Positions 1 to 11,478 of a stretch of 64,000 bases of DNA are shown here, in pieces. Each line of letters opens with the position of its first letter. Within the stretch, counting starts at the first letter, position 1. The DNA comes from Isoetes taiwanensis. Taxonomy: Eukaryota; Streptophyta; Lycopodiopsida; Isoetales; Isoetaceae. Position numbers and translations under genes: made by a program. The stretch is from the NCBI GenBank assembly GCA_021234155.1, contig JAJEKV010000010.1, forward strand, positions 19,257,418 through 19,321,417. The letters are read 5' to 3'. The notes beneath the pieces were generated by a model. That model did not search any database. It was given only the letters and a program-made list of their open reading frames with translations, and was not told the origin of the DNA.

Positions 1-16
1 TTATCTAGTTCTAACG
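1..16 (+). repeat. 3' end of the copia 5' LTR
   Basis: Bases 1-16 align with 5000-5015, the end of the 3' LTR, with one mismatch at the last base. The rest of this LTR is outside the window. Confidence 0.85.
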
Positions 17-17
17 G

Positions 18-29
18 TGGTATCGAGCC
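18..29 (+). other. Primer binding site, tRNA-iMet type
   Basis: TGGTATCGAGCC lies one base after the LTR end. The usual plant copia site is TGGTATCAGAGCC, so this copy has lost one base. Its position directly behind the LTR supports the call. Confidence 0.85.
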
Positions 30-589
30 AATAAATCCGGGGAAAGCAAGATGTCTACGAGATTTGGAGCTAATCTCTTAAACTCCATAGAGGTCTTCAA
101 AAGGGAAACAGGGTTTCAGATTTGGAAGCAAGGCATTCGGGGAGGTGTTAGAATTTGAAAAATTATGGTACTTGATTGATCCTAATGTGGTTATCTGGCC
201 GGTCGTGGTAGCTGCGGAAGAAGAATCAAGTACTTCAACCTCTCATTGCAGGTGGTGGAGCTAGAACAGCTGCAAGTGGTGAAGGTGGAACTAATGCAGC
301 AAGAAGAGTCACTTCAATGGCTAGTGTGGATGAGAAGGCAAGAATAATGGAAACTCAATCCATAATATGCCAAAAGGTGGGGACGACTATCAAGCTAAAA
401 CTTCGGAGGTAAATCCCCTGAGAAATGTGGAAATTTATGTTAGATAATTATGAGCAAAAGTCTTCCTCTCAAATAGATGTATTGGAAAAGCAGGTTGAGA
501 AAATTAAAATTGTATGAGAAAGACAATATTGCTGAATTTACGGAAAAATTTGAACCAATAATTGCTGACTTAGAGGGAGGCGAGGAGTT

Positions 590-963
590 GTGTTAAATGA
601 GGACTATCAACTTCTAGCTATTTCTAGAAGCGTCTCTCATAATGCCGAGTTAGCTACTTTGTTGAGAAATGTGGCTAAATCAAAAGAACATGCAATTAGA
701 ATGATCGGGACAGAATTTGAAGCGAGACCAAAGGAGATGATGATGATGATTAGGAGGCCATGTTTGTCAAGCGAGAAAAAAAGGCAAGAAGGTGTTTAGT
801 AAAAAACAAATTGGCCCATGTTTTAAGCTGTGATGCTTATGGTCACCTTAAAATAAATTGTCCTAAACTTGGAAAGGAAGTTATTTGTTATAATTGTGAG
901 GGTAAAGGTCACATAGCAACCAAGCTGCTCAAGTCCAAAAAAAGAGGGAAAGGGAAAATTTGA
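590..963 (+). pseudogene. copia gag remnant with zinc knuckle
   Basis: Two overlapping frames encode a gag-like stretch (leucine-rich helix near 600-720) followed by CX2C-type knuckles around 825-935. The clearest is CYNCEGKGHIATKL near 885-930, a CCHC box whose final cysteine has become leucine. In copia elements this region packages the RNA. The frame changes between the halves and the preceding 1-589 has no long frame, so gag is broken. Confidence 0.8.
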
Positions 964-1249
964 AGGTAAAAGGATCCAAGGCTAAGCCTAGCCTAAATAT
1001 TGCTTTCGAGAAACAAGCCAAAGAGGAAGATGAGCGGGGATGAAGACATTGAGGTAAATATGTCTAAAGTGTTCTAAGATTAATAAAATTTGACACTGAT
1101 GCTCTTATCTTATATTGGGGCTGAGAGATCCGTGTGCAGGAAGCTTCAGAGAAATGCTAAAAATGCGAGGAGAAAGAAGGAGGACATGTACAGTTTGGAA
1201 ATGGGGGAATTAAGAAGAATTGAGAGTCTTTGGAGTTAAGGTTGTTTGA

Positions 1250-2509
1250 CCTAGAAGGCAAAGGCAAAAAGCTAAAAAATGTGTTGTGCATACCGGGATT
1301 GATAAGAAATCTTATTTCAATATACCAGTTAGTTGATCTTGGCTATAAAGTGGTGTTCGAAAAACTTCTTTGTAATATTTTTTCTTGGTAATAAAAAAAT
1401 GTTTGTGGGAAAAAGAGTTGGAAATTTATATGGATTAAACAAACAACATTTGATGTCGGTATCAATTTGCTGACTTATCCATCTCTGAAAAATTGGCATG
1501 AAAGATTATGTCATGTTAATCCTGCTACAATTGAGGTATTAAACAAGGAAGGATTCCTTAATATGAGCACATCTCAATCGAAAAACAAGTATGCATGGGA
1601 TGTATGCTTGGCAAAAAACACAACCATTACCTTTTAAGAAAAAAGGTGCAAGAGCAAAGGTATTTTGGATTTGGTACATACGGTTTGTGTGGACCACTTA
1701 ATGTTGTTAGTCGAGAGGTGGGAAGAGATACTTTTTATGACTCTAATAGATGATTTCAGTAGAAAAACTAAAGTGTATTGCATTAAAACTAAAGATGCGA
1801 CTTTTGAAAAGTTTAAACAATTTGTTAATGAGATGGAACCTGAAGCAGGGAAGAAGGATCAAATGTTTGAGGTCGACGCGGAGGAGGTGAGTTCCTATCA
1901 GGGAGAATTTAAGAGGTTTTGCAAGAATAAAGGCATTAAAAGGCAACTAACTTGTAGTCATTCCCCACAAATGAGAATGGTGTAGCTGAAAGGAAAAACG
2001 AGAACAATTTTAAATCTTTGTTAGGAGCATGTTAAAATCACAGGATTACCAAATTTCTTATGGGAAGAAGGGGGTTCAAACATACAATACGTGACTATTC
2101 GTATCACGTAAAAACATGTTGGCATCTGGTGTTTTTGATCTAGTACACATGGTGGAATTCGTGACTATGCTTTTGGAATTCCGATATGCTTTGGTGGGAA
2201 GGAAACCAAATTATGAAAATTTGAGAGTGTATGGATGCTTGGCATTTGTTCATATACCAAAGGAAAACAGGAAAAAATTAGATGATCGGGCTCTAATTAC
2301 ATATCTAGTAGGATATGATAATGGGTCAAAGGCTTATAGGTTATATGATCCTAAAAGCAAGAAGGGTAATTATTAGTCGAGATGTTTCCTTTGATGAAGG
2401 ACAAGTTTACAAAGTATTATCTAGACCTATAAAAGCTGCTGAAAATGTTAAGTTGGTGAGCAGAATGCTAAAGGCTGTATCTACTAACAAAGTAAATGAG
2501 ATTGTCTGA
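1250..2509 (+). pseudogene. copia protease end, GAG-pre-integrase and integrase remnant
   Basis: Around 1275-1350 the translation reads NVLCIPG then RNLISIYQLVDLGYKVVF, the conserved end of copia protease. WHERLCHVNP near 1490-1525 is the GAG-pre-integrase motif (normally WHxRLGHxN). From 1665 the integrase core follows: LIDDFSRKTKVY, then KRFCKNKGIKRQLTCSHSP near 1910-1970, the region before the catalytic Glu. The C-terminal GYDNGSKAYRLYDP block is near 2310-2360. Stops and frameshifts separate all the blocks, for example the stop at about 1983 and the frame change near 2370. Confidence 0.9.
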
Positions 2510-2809
2510 GATGATGATCTTTGAAGCGAATTTTGAAACACAAAGCAGAAATTCGGGGAAGAAATTGAAGACTCTTTAGGGGAAGGTGAAGAAGAATCAA
2601 TAGATACAAGTCGGGGTTGAAAGATCTGTACACTGTGGTTCAACAACAACCTCAAGTAAAAAGAAAAGAATGGCGGAAGTGCAAAAACTTCAAGCAAGCT
2701 TGAAATTTGAGGATTTGAGATGCATGGTCGTGATGAAGAATTTGGAAGGAGTAAGAGATTGCAAGTTGAGCAGGGAGCATGGGGTAAACAATATTTTTGA
2801 AATTTTAAT

Positions 2810-3530
2810 GCATCTAAACCCGAAGTGCCAAAAACCTTAGATGATGTTCTAGTTTCAAATGACAAAAAGCGGTGGCTAAATGCTATGAAAGAGGAAATGG
2901 ATTCTTTTGTCGGGGACTGATACCTTTGAAGCAGTGAACACTCGGAGGGTAAGAATATAGTAGGCAATAAATGGATTTTTAGAATCAAAACTGGAGCGGA
3001 TGGTAAATCACCTAAATACAAAGCCAGGCTGGGTTGCGGGGTTCTGAGAGAAAAAGGTCGATTTTGATGAAACATTTTCTCCTTTAGTAAAATGAGCATT
3101 GTCGAGATACTCTTGGCTTTGGCAAATGCATGGAATCTAGAAGTGCATCACATGGATGTAAAAGCGCTTTCTTAAATGCAAAATTAGATGAGGAAATTTT
3201 CATGAAACAAGCACGGGGATTTGAGCAAGGGAAGATAAGGTTTGGAAATTGAAAAGGGCGGTTTATGGGCTAAGACAATCTCCTAGAGAATGGTACAAAT
3301 GCATGGATTCTTATCTTATTGAACAAGCATTTGTTAAGTTTTTGAATGATGGGAATTTGTATAAATTTGAATGTCAAGGCGGTTGGTGCATTATTGCTTT
3401 ATATGTTGATGACAACATTATGGTGGCAAAAAGGGAAAAATGTTTATTGATGTGCAAAAGCTTGTTGAAAAGCAGATTTGAAATGTCGGACCTTGGAGAA
3501 CTTACAAAGTTTTTTAGGGATTGAGGTATC
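2810..3530 (+). pseudogene. copia reverse transcriptase remnant
   Basis: Typical copia RT blocks are visible: RWLNAMKEEMDSF near 2870-2910, VGNKWIFRIKTGADGK near 2960-3010, LEVHHMDVK near 3135-3165, and the long frame 3249-3524 with KRAVYGLRQSPREWYK. The catalytic box YVDDN lies near 3400-3415 (family YVDDM/L). Frameshifts near 2910, 3040 and 3165 and the stop after 3522 break it. Confidence 0.93.
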
Positions 3531-3639
3531 AAGAAATAGAGATGAAGGTACCATCATTTTAACTCAAAAAAGCGGTCAGGAGGTATGCTTGAAAATTTTA
3601 AAATGAAAGAATGCAACATTAGTAAAACTCTGCTTTGCA

Positions 3640-4345
3640 CCGGGATGTAAGCTTTCTCTTGACATGTGTCCTAAGAATGATGAAGAAAGGAAAATCATGG
3701 AGAAAATTCCATATAGATCTTTAACGGGATGCCTAGCCTATGTTGCTAATTGCACAAGGCGGATATTGCTCATAGTGTAAACATGCTCGATTAGATACAA
3801 CAATGATCGGGGAAGGAACATTGGATTCTTTTTAAAATGTGTTACGAGATATTTAAAAGGCACTATTGATATGGGAATTGCATACAATTCAAAAAACTTA
3901 ATATTATTTGCATTTTGTGATCTTGGTGGGCGGGAGATTTAGATGCAAGAAAATCAACATCGGGATACCTTATGATGCTTGGAGGAGGTCTTGTAGCTTG
4001 GAAGTGCAAAAAAACAATCATCTATAGCATTGTCTCTGCGGAAGGTTGAGTATGCCTCGCCACATTATGTGCAAAAAGAACTAATATGGGAAAGGAGGTT
4101 AATTTTGGAACTTGAAATTGAGCGGCCAAACTCTAGTGAGATGCTATGTGACGATACAAAATTTGCATAGCCATGACCGGAAATCCATTAATGCATGAAA
4201 GGTTGAAGCATATAGAATTAGAAATGCATTTCATTAGGGATGCGGTATGCAAAAGATTGATCAAGTTAATTATATTAGTACTGAGGATAAACATCGGGAT
4301 AAATGGCGAGAAAAGGTTTCGAGCTCGAGAAAGCAAATCATGCAT
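3640..4345 (+). pseudogene. copia RNase H remnant
   Basis: The stretch KLSLDMCPKNDEE then YRSLTGCLAYVANCTR near 3650-3765 is the connection into RNase H. WWAGDLDARKSTSGYL near 3925-3970 is the signature copia RNase H block, followed by a SSIALS and AEVEY-like region near 4018-4050. Several frameshifts are needed to read it. Confidence 0.9.
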
Positions 4346-4373
4346 CTGATTGAGATATGACATAAGGAGATAT

Positions 4374-4388
4374 GACATGAAGGGGAAG
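4374..4388 (+). other. Polypurine tract
   Basis: GACATGAAGGGGAAG lies immediately before the TGTTGGAA start of the 3' LTR, where plus-strand priming occurs in LTR elements. Confidence 0.75.
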
Positions 4389-5015
4389 TGTTGGAAATGT
4401 GAGTCATGTCATATTATAAGGAATTTAGAAAATTGTCATCTTATATTCATGAGAAGCGTTGGCGATGAATATATTGTAGCTCTAAAAACAACCTATGAGA
4501 AGCGATGGCGGTGGGTTGTAAAAGTCAAGAACAGTTGAAGATGCAAACGAATGCATATAAGTGCTTTATGTGCTTTATACATATAAGTGCTTTATGTGCT
4601 TTACTAAAGCAGGTATGTGGGATAAATCGAAAGTAGCAGATTTCCTTAGCCAAGCCTGTGGGATATAGTTCAATAGACAACAGCCTCAGATTGGAAAGCA
4701 TAAATGATGCCTTAAAGCCGGACGGTTCTATTATAAGGTGAAGCGAGCCTAAAAAGAATTATTCGGGTCCAAGGATGGTTTGATCCGTCTCATATATGAT
4801 CGAATGCCAGTGCTCACTTGTTGGTTTTTGAAGATTGATTTGAGCAAGGAATTATTGACCATAATGTGGCTTCCTTGCTGGTGTAAAGGATTTGATTGAA
4901 TTACTAATGGTGTTGTGAAGCATAAATAAGATTTGATAAGCCTGAATTATCATAAGAGAAAAGTTGAATGACATCTTTGCTAGGATAAGATTAAACGTGT
5001 TATCTAGTTCTAACA
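4389..5015 (+). repeat. copia 3' LTR (627 bp)
   Basis: It starts TGTTGGA after the polypurine tract and ends TCTAACA, which gives near-inverted TG...CA ends. The last 16 bases match the start of the window. A short direct repeat (ATAAGTGCTTTATGTGCTTT, twice) lies at about 4557-4600. The bases after the LTR are GATAC (5016-5020), the expected 3' copy of a 5-bp target duplication whose partner is outside the window. Confidence 0.85.
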
Positions 5016-5290
5016 GATACAAATTTGCTATAAAGGTCATCGATGCAAACATTTTCAATGACACAAAGGTAGCTAAGAATCATTTTATTGGTTATATATC
5101 TTTGCGGTTTTATAACATCAATTGTAATTTCCTTATTCGGATGCAAAGAGATGGCAAAGCGGATCTGAGGATTCAAATATTCAAGTTCACAAGTCATAAG
5201 AAACATCATTGGATTTCCTAATGGAGGTCTTTATTACCAACTTTGTCATTGTATTCGATCCAAGTTACGAATATCGGATATACTTCTATG
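5016..5290 (+). other. Open stretch between LTR and amidase, unassigned
   Basis: A frame open from inside the LTR to about 5221 encodes YKFAIKVIDANIFNDTKVAK and further residues, which I do not recognise. It may belong to the 5' part of the amidase copy or be chance. The first 50 bases of that frame are LTR, so its start is not a real gene start. Confidence 0.3.
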
Positions 5291-7544
5291 AACAAAACAA
5301 AGTTCAGCTATCCAGTAATTCAAAATATGACAAGACCAAGTGATGACAATGATCTGGCATTTCTAAGTCTAATGATAAGGAGCTATTATATATACTAAAA
5401 AGATAGTATTGTTCCACATGGGAGAATTCTCTATTATAGGCAATCAATAGAAGAATTGAGTATGCATTCAAGCGTAATTTTTCCACCTCTGATTTACGAG
5501 CTTGGAGTCCTCCTCGGGACTCGTTGGTGACATCCACGGAGCTTGTCAAAGTATTTATGAACCGTCTTAAAAAGTGAGGTTGAATCTTTGGAACTTTCCA
5601 TTCCTTATGCATATATCTTTCGATGTTGCAAACATGCTTATGGGAAAAGATATTTAGAAAATAGATGATTTCAAGCATATTCATCTCCCCATTTAGGATA
5701 TGATGGCGTATTAAAAGCGTCATTACATTAACGGAGGAACTGTCGTGAGGCCTCTGCTGGCGATAGGCTTCTAAAAGAAGGCACCGCACGGGTGGGTAAT
5801 CGGGGCATTGACATTTTAAATTTTTAAGGACAAATGTACAGCGTTCTATTCCTTTTTGTTGCATTTTATTGCGGGTCCTTTACATGGAATACCCTATGGC
5901 TGAAGGACCTAATTGCCGTACCAGGGCTACAAAACTACTTGGGGTTCAATTACATTTAAGAATCGGATAATCAATGAGGAAGCACATGTTTACAAGGCGT
6001 AGTTCTGTTTTCAAATGTACTATGCAATATCAAGCTTGGAAAATGGTTGAGAAAATGGTGTATTCTTTGTGATAAAGGTCGATGACGCTTTCCGTGCCAT
6101 AAAGTTTTCGATTATTTCACAGCCACAACCATGGTCTAAGCTTTCCCTTATTTCATTTTCCCTTATAACGAAGACTGAAATTGGGCATTGGAAACCCTGT
6201 CATATGGGAATTACTTTTTCTATATTTGTTTTGCATCATTTTGGGAAAAACTACAAAAGTTTATTTGTTAAGTCTTGTCTCTTCTGATCACGAAAGCGGC
6301 CCGGTGTTGTGCTCATTGCAAAGCTTGTGTTGGATCACTAGCATATAATGACATCTGGTTTGGAGGCGAACTAGGAATCCTTGGAATATTGAAGAATTCT
6401 CATCGGGATCTTCTTTGGACCATTTGCAAGCGGCTGGTTGGTTAGAAATAAGCAATTTGCACCGTTAAAGCCGAGTAATTATTCGTATTTCATATTGTTC
6501 TTTTGCGAGGTAATGTCCCTTTTGCAATTGGTTACGAGACTTGGGCTCCATCGCATCTCTATTTGCAAGGCCCGGGGTTTCTGAGGTTTCGTCCAACATT
6601 TGGAATGGTTGGGCGTTCTTGTGGTGATGAGTGTGTCAAAAGCGATGCGGTTCGTTGCAAGGATTTTACGAAAAGATTGCTTATATTCTTTTACGCATTT
6701 TTCATGCATGTCATTGCATTATGCGGGATAAATTAGGCCCTTTTTGTAGAAGTGCCGCTGCTTTGTGCCATAATATTTGATGTAATCTCTGAGGTAGAGA
6801 CCCAAGTGATTTCTCCTCCAAGGATATTAACTTGAAAGATCCTTCTTCAATCGACATAACAAAGCTTCTTGTTGGCTATTCGGATGAGACATGGAGGTGG
6901 CGAGGGAGTACCGAGTTATCACGTTTGGTTTATGCCTTTGTCTAATGAAATTGTGTTTTCGAGGTTAGTCCACATACTTGAATATAAAGGAGTCAAAATG
7001 GTGTCTTTTAATCTGAACTACTGATAAAATCTGCTCAATATATCATCAACACCATTGTGGATGTAGATATCTTTGAGTCATTTTGACCGCTGGCAACGTG
7101 CTGGATTAGACGATGAGTGTGAGGCACAGGATTTCTGGCCCATAGTGGAGCATGAAGGGTATTGATGCCTTTGTTGTGGGGGCAACAGATTGGGGAAAGA
7201 TATATGTGGGAAATCTTCTTGGAATGCCACTCATTGTCATACCAACAGGGCACGAAGAACATAACCAATCCTCAATTTGGAGAGTCATTTGCGAAAGACA
7301 ACCGTTAGAGGCTGGAATATATGCAGCACCTTATGGTGATTCAGAGGGGTGGGGTGCGAAGTTGTATTCTAGGTGTGATTCCCTGCTGATGTTGTCTATC
7401 ATCCTTATTGCGAGGTCCTTGCATTGGCTATGGCATATCAATGCTACTCTTGATCACCACTTGCAACATCCACCGATAAACAATTTGACACCCAATGACA
7501 ATATTCCATCGCAAAGTTGCCATTACGGTCACATGAGCGTGTAG
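5291..7544 (+). pseudogene. Amidase-signature family pseudogene (At5g07360-like)
   Basis: Amidase-signature enzymes hydrolyse amides with a Lys-cisSer-Ser triad. Translated blocks in order: DLAFLSL (5350); TSTELVKVFMNRLKK (5530-5575); GPLHGIPYG then LKDLIAVPG (5873-5930, catalytic Lys at about 5903-5905); YKTTWGSITFKNRIINEEAH (5930-5990); KRPGVVLIAKLV (6293-6330); GSLAYNDIWFGG and TRNPWNIEEFSSGSS (6330-6412, serine-rich catalytic loop); FAIGYETW, then LRFRPTFGMVGRSCG (6520-6630); GRDPSDFSSKDINLKDPSS-like text (6795-6850); VGNLLGMPLIVIPTG (7205-7250); ATLDHHLQHPPINNL (7440-7485). Many frameshifts and stops separate them. Bases about 6020-6290 look like a retained intron, so this is a decayed genomic copy rather than a processed one. 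The family and the At5g07360 likeness are from memory. Confidence 0.85.
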
Positions 7545-8539
7545 AATGAGTTACGCATGTTGCAAAAGGTCCTGAAACTTAGTATTTGTAAATTACTTTT
7601 GAGCAAGCATTACGCGTAACGAAAAGGACCAAAGAACTTAGTAACTTAATAATGAGCTGCTTCAATATTTAATTTATATACTCCGATCTTTAATTTCTTT
7701 TGCAAGGAATCCAGTAAGTTCACAAGACAAAATAATGTAAACCTGTTGTAGGTCCTCACTTTTTCTATGTTTCTAGTTTAGATCTAGTGACCAACCTTGA
7801 TAAAAATGAAGAATACGTGAACTTTTAGAAAGTTTGTCGAAAGAGACCTTGAAAGAGCGAAAAAAAATCAAAAGTTAACTAAGAGAATTTTGAAAGATGT
7901 TGTGTATAACCTCCTAAGAGTAATCGATTAGCAGTTGCTACTAGATCCTCATAGAAACAAGCAATCTGTAGAGGAGTTAAAAGGAGCCAAGGGCATTGAG
8001 GAGGAAGCTAGAGGGGCTGTTGTTCGCAATAAAACCAAATAATATACTGTGTCAGACTAAGTGCTTTTTTGGAATGGCAAGGGTCAGACTAGTAGAAATA
8101 GTATCACATCAATGAAGGATAGCCGCCAAAATACACTTCTTGATCTGAAGAATATCAAAGCATTTGTTAGCAAGAGCTTCCCAAGCTCAATTGAAAGAAG
8201 ACTCTCTTGTGTGCTAGAGAACCGCATATTTTGAGGGGTTTCCGACTGGAAACCCCGAAAAATAGGCGGCTCCCACCCGTAATCCCCTGTAAGGTGGAAA
8301 TTCGTTTACCATTTTTTTGTTCTCTCTCTTCATTTGGCGATGGCAGAGGCCCGGAGTTAGAACTCCGGCGCTCTTCGGCTAGGTGGAGGCGCTGGGCGCG
8401 ATTCTTTTTTCTAAGGTTAAGGATGCTGCCGTGCTTGCTTCTAACGGTTTTTTTTTTTTTCGACTGAGTTTCTAACTGTCATTTGTTTTTTAGTTTTTTG
8501 TTCGTCATTTCTTCAAGAAGCCCGGCGATTCTGCTGTAG
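7545..8539. other. No gene recognised
   Basis: AT-rich sequence after the amidase, then a more GC-rich stretch (8240-8410) with no convincing frame, and a T-run at 8449-8460. Nothing beyond low-complexity tracts is supported. Confidence 0.5.
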
Positions 8540-8540
8540 T

Positions 8541-9049
8541 TGAAGGCGCTAGATGCAGAGGTTCTTCTCTGGAAGGTTGTTGACGAAGTTTTCGAGCAAT
8601 ACTGTTTGGACGGAGTTCCTGACGGATTTTTTTCGTTAATAGTGCCTAAAGAATCTTCTAGACGAGTTCTAGAACGACATTTCAAGGTAAGCGTATGCAT
8701 GCAGTCAGTTCTTTTGAGTTTTCTTTAAATAATTTTATCTAACTATTTCTTTTGTTCCAGATTTGTTGATGTTACGGAAATAGGGGAAGCAAGGTTTCTA
8801 TCAGTCCTTTTACTTGTTTATCTTACATCAGGAGTTTCGGATTGTTCTTTAAGTCGCAGTCCATCCTTTTGTATTGTGGATGATGTTCTACTCGATGATA
8901 ATCCATTGGAAGACAAGACTATTGTTGCTGAGAAACTTATCCAGATGACAGATCCGAAAGAGGTAGAAACATTGTTGAGTTCATTCCATGAGACTACATT
9001 TCTGATTACGAGATGGTCAGAGACATTCTGTGCCTCTGTAACTGAATGA
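8541..9049 (+). pseudogene. Possible two-exon gene fragment, unknown product
   Basis: A first frame (about 8541-8686) encodes ALDAEVLLWKVVDEVFEQYC and continues to a donor AAG|GTAAGC at 8687. A 74-bp intron-like stretch ends TTGTTCCAG at 8760. The next frame (8762-9049) reads VDVTEIGEARFLSVLLLVYL, an acidic block with DDVLLDDNPLEDKT, and stops at TGA 9047-9049. Codon character, donor, acceptor and intron length all look genuine, but the two frames are off by one base across the junction. The first exon has no ATG in the visible frame. It is either a partial gene with a frame break or a coincidence. I do not recognise the protein. Confidence 0.35.
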
Positions 9050-9430
9050 GACTTGGCATACATACTGATCAAAATGTTACAACTCTAGATAACCAATACA
9101 ATCACATGAACTCAGTCAATTTGTGTTAATAATACCTACATAACAATCACTACATGATAGAACAACACATACAACCATCTCAATGAATAGCAACCTTATT
9201 AATAAAAAACACTATTGTTCTTGCGTTCATTCGAACACAAAAGAATGAAACAGAACCCAGGAAACCACAACCTCGAGCCATCAGAGGGCAACCCCTCGTG
9301 TGCAGCACCTTGTTTTTTTGGTGCACGTGTTTTTAAAAACAAGCTAAAAGTGGCGAATTTACGTGTTTTCAAAAAAGGAATCTGCAATTGCACCACAGGT
9401 CATTAGTGCATTTGCACCGTCACCTTGTTT
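9050..9430. other. No gene recognised
   Basis: AT-rich sequence with short frames on both strands around 9199-9406 that mirror each other and show no family signature. Confidence 0.4.
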
Positions 9431-9628
9431 TATACGTGAACCAAACAAGAAAATAAGATGACCAGCCAAGATAGCAATATAATGTAACCTGCTTCTAAGT
9501 TAGATCCAGGTCCTGTGATAGGTATCCATGGTTTTGCAGGCTATGCCATTTCAAATCATTGAAAGGGAAGTCACTCTAAAGTATTCGTTGGCCTGGAAGT
9601 AAAGGATCTTCACATTCAATAATACTTA
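9431..9628 (+). repeat. Direct repeat, copy 1 (partner 9939-10101)
   Basis: TATACGTGAACCAAACAAGAAA, then the GATCCAGGTCCT...GATAGGTATCCATGG block and AAGTATTC...TGGCCTGGAAG, recur at 9939-10101 with few changes. Copy 1 has about 35 extra bases (9453-9488). Confidence 0.85.
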
Positions 9629-9938
9629 CAAGGACGACATACATACCGTGAGGATGCTATTGAATCTTCATCTTGGATATCAACATTCCAGAACAGAGTA
9701 ACTCATGGAATAGCATATCTTTCTTTACGCAATAAAAGCGACACTTATGAACAATAAACAACATGCAAATGAAGCATGCATATAGTCAACTTACACAACC
9801 AAAATATCTTCTCTCCATTCTCAAGTTTCCTGTAATGAAGCAACGACAATGATTATGCAAAAAGTGGCATGTGCAGTCTGGAGGAGTCTGAACAGCCTAA
9901 GAATTTACAAGAACCAAGCAATGTTGACTTCAGGCACT

Positions 9939-10101
9939 TATACGTGAACCAAACAAGAAATGCTTCTAAGTTAGATCCAGGTCCTATGATAGGTATCCAT
10001 GGTTTTATAGGCTATGCCATTTCAAATCATTGAAAAGGAAGTCACTCTAAAGTATTCATTGGCCTGGAAGTAAAGGATCTTCAAATTCAATAATACTTTC
10101 A
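9939..10101 (+). repeat. Direct repeat, copy 2 (partner 9431-9628)
   Basis: Near-identical to 9431-9628 apart from one internal gap and scattered substitutions. This is local duplication with no coding content. Confidence 0.85.
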
Positions 10102-11478
10102 AACTTTCCTTGATTTAAATCACTATCTATTAGAACTGTTATGCCAGCAGAAGAACATGCTGCTGCCAGAGTTAAAATGGATGTTATCTGCAGAAATCTT
10201 AGAAGGATGAATACGAAACCAAAAATTAACTTTTCTACGTGCTCTAATTTAAGAAATTATAATTACCCAGTCACTGACAACGAACAAACTCACAAGAAGT
10301 GAGTTATACAGATTTCTCCTTAAAAACAAAGCATAAGAGTCTATAACTGCCAGGGCAAAGAACCAAGGACTTTGTAGTGCCATAGCAGCTACCAAATAAC
10401 TGCAATCAGACAGGATATGTCCTAAATCAATTTCAGACATACTTAGCCGATGGTCAAAATTACGTGGAAAAAGGTCCATTTTTTATCCCATTTAAAGCAA
10501 TCAAGATTCTACTAGAGACCCTAAGACAGTTTACTCATTAGATCATTTGCATGTTTGGATGTTATGTTGGCTTTTGTAAATTAGTGCTGACAATGGTACT
10601 ATTCAAACGACAGCTATCAAAGCAGAATTTGCAGAAAATATTGATTTTCATGGACCTCCAGTGAGTTACTAACGCATCAACAAAAAAGCAAATAAAAAGA
10701 AAAGCCAGTGTTTGCAAAACAATCTGCAGAAATACAGCTTGGAATATACTGTAGGCTGGATGATTATGGGCATTCTAATGCTATTTGTTGAGTCAATGTT
10801 AACCCATCTTTTTATGTCTTATTGCAGCTCAATCAGTAGCTAAATTTGAGATTTGTTCTATTCCAATACTGCCTTTTGAATCTGAAATGAAGTGAAACCT
10901 GGCAAATAAAACACCAAAATCCACTGCAATGCAGCCATCATATAGCAGGATGCTCCCTATCAACATTATTTTGATGTACTTTATTTTTGTCTTCCTAGCA
11001 ACGGATCTATGTGGCTTGAGGTCCCCATAAATCCTATTTATTGCATTTAATGCATTTATCAGGATGCTACCAACTAACATCAGAGGGATCTGTACAATCT
11101 GGCAAAAGGTCCACGACTTCAATCTGGCAAAACTCCATGGCCCTTCACGGCTTTAATCTGTGCAGATTTGTCCGAGCAATGGCATCGGAATTGGGACTTC
11201 TCTCCATTCTGTGCAAACTCTCAAAATTGAATAATCTGTAAAGCCCACTTTGAAGCACCCGCAGCCCGACCTTCCAATTCGGCCAAGCAATTTACTTTTT
11301 AGCAGGGTTGCATAACCCTAGGTGACTGATTTGCTGCGATTCTAGCTATGCCACGTGTTATGCCACATGCCAGGGCTCTTTTTTGAACCATTATCTTTGG
11401 CGCTCGCCTTGGCTACGGCAGCCCATCCCGGCCCCGCTATGGAGGTCCGCATATTTTACTGCCTTACTACTTTGAGCT
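10102..11478. other. No gene recognised
   Basis: AT-rich, intron-like DNA. Frames up to 97 codons (minus strand 10829-11122) show no family signature. The last 200 bases (11280-11478) are more GC-rich and precede the ATG of the candidate gene at 11479, so they may hold its promoter and leader. Confidence 0.4.

Larger units (their letters stand above)
1..5015 (+). mobile_element. Decayed Ty1/copia LTR retrotransposon, 5' LTR cut by window edge
   Basis: The element runs on the plus strand in the order gag zinc knuckle, protease remnant, GAG-pre-integrase, integrase, reverse transcriptase, RNase H. Integrase before RT is the defining order of Ty1/copia. The first 16 bases match the last 16 of the 3' LTR (15 of 16), so the window opens at the very end of the 5' LTR. 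A tRNA-iMet-type primer site follows and a purine tract precedes the 3' LTR. Every domain is interrupted by stops and frameshifts, so the element cannot move by itself. The 3' LTR joins an amidase pseudogene, whose 5' part must lie outside the window or be lost. Confidence 0.93.

Noticed and set aside
2407-3099. 230-codon minus-strand frame
   Set aside because: Antisense to the copia RT region, which is clearly coding on the plus strand; serine/leucine-rich composition is typical of a shadow frame.
5304-5864. 186-codon minus-strand frame
   Set aside because: Antisense to recognisable amidase blocks (TSTELVKVFMNRLKK on plus); no family signature of its own.
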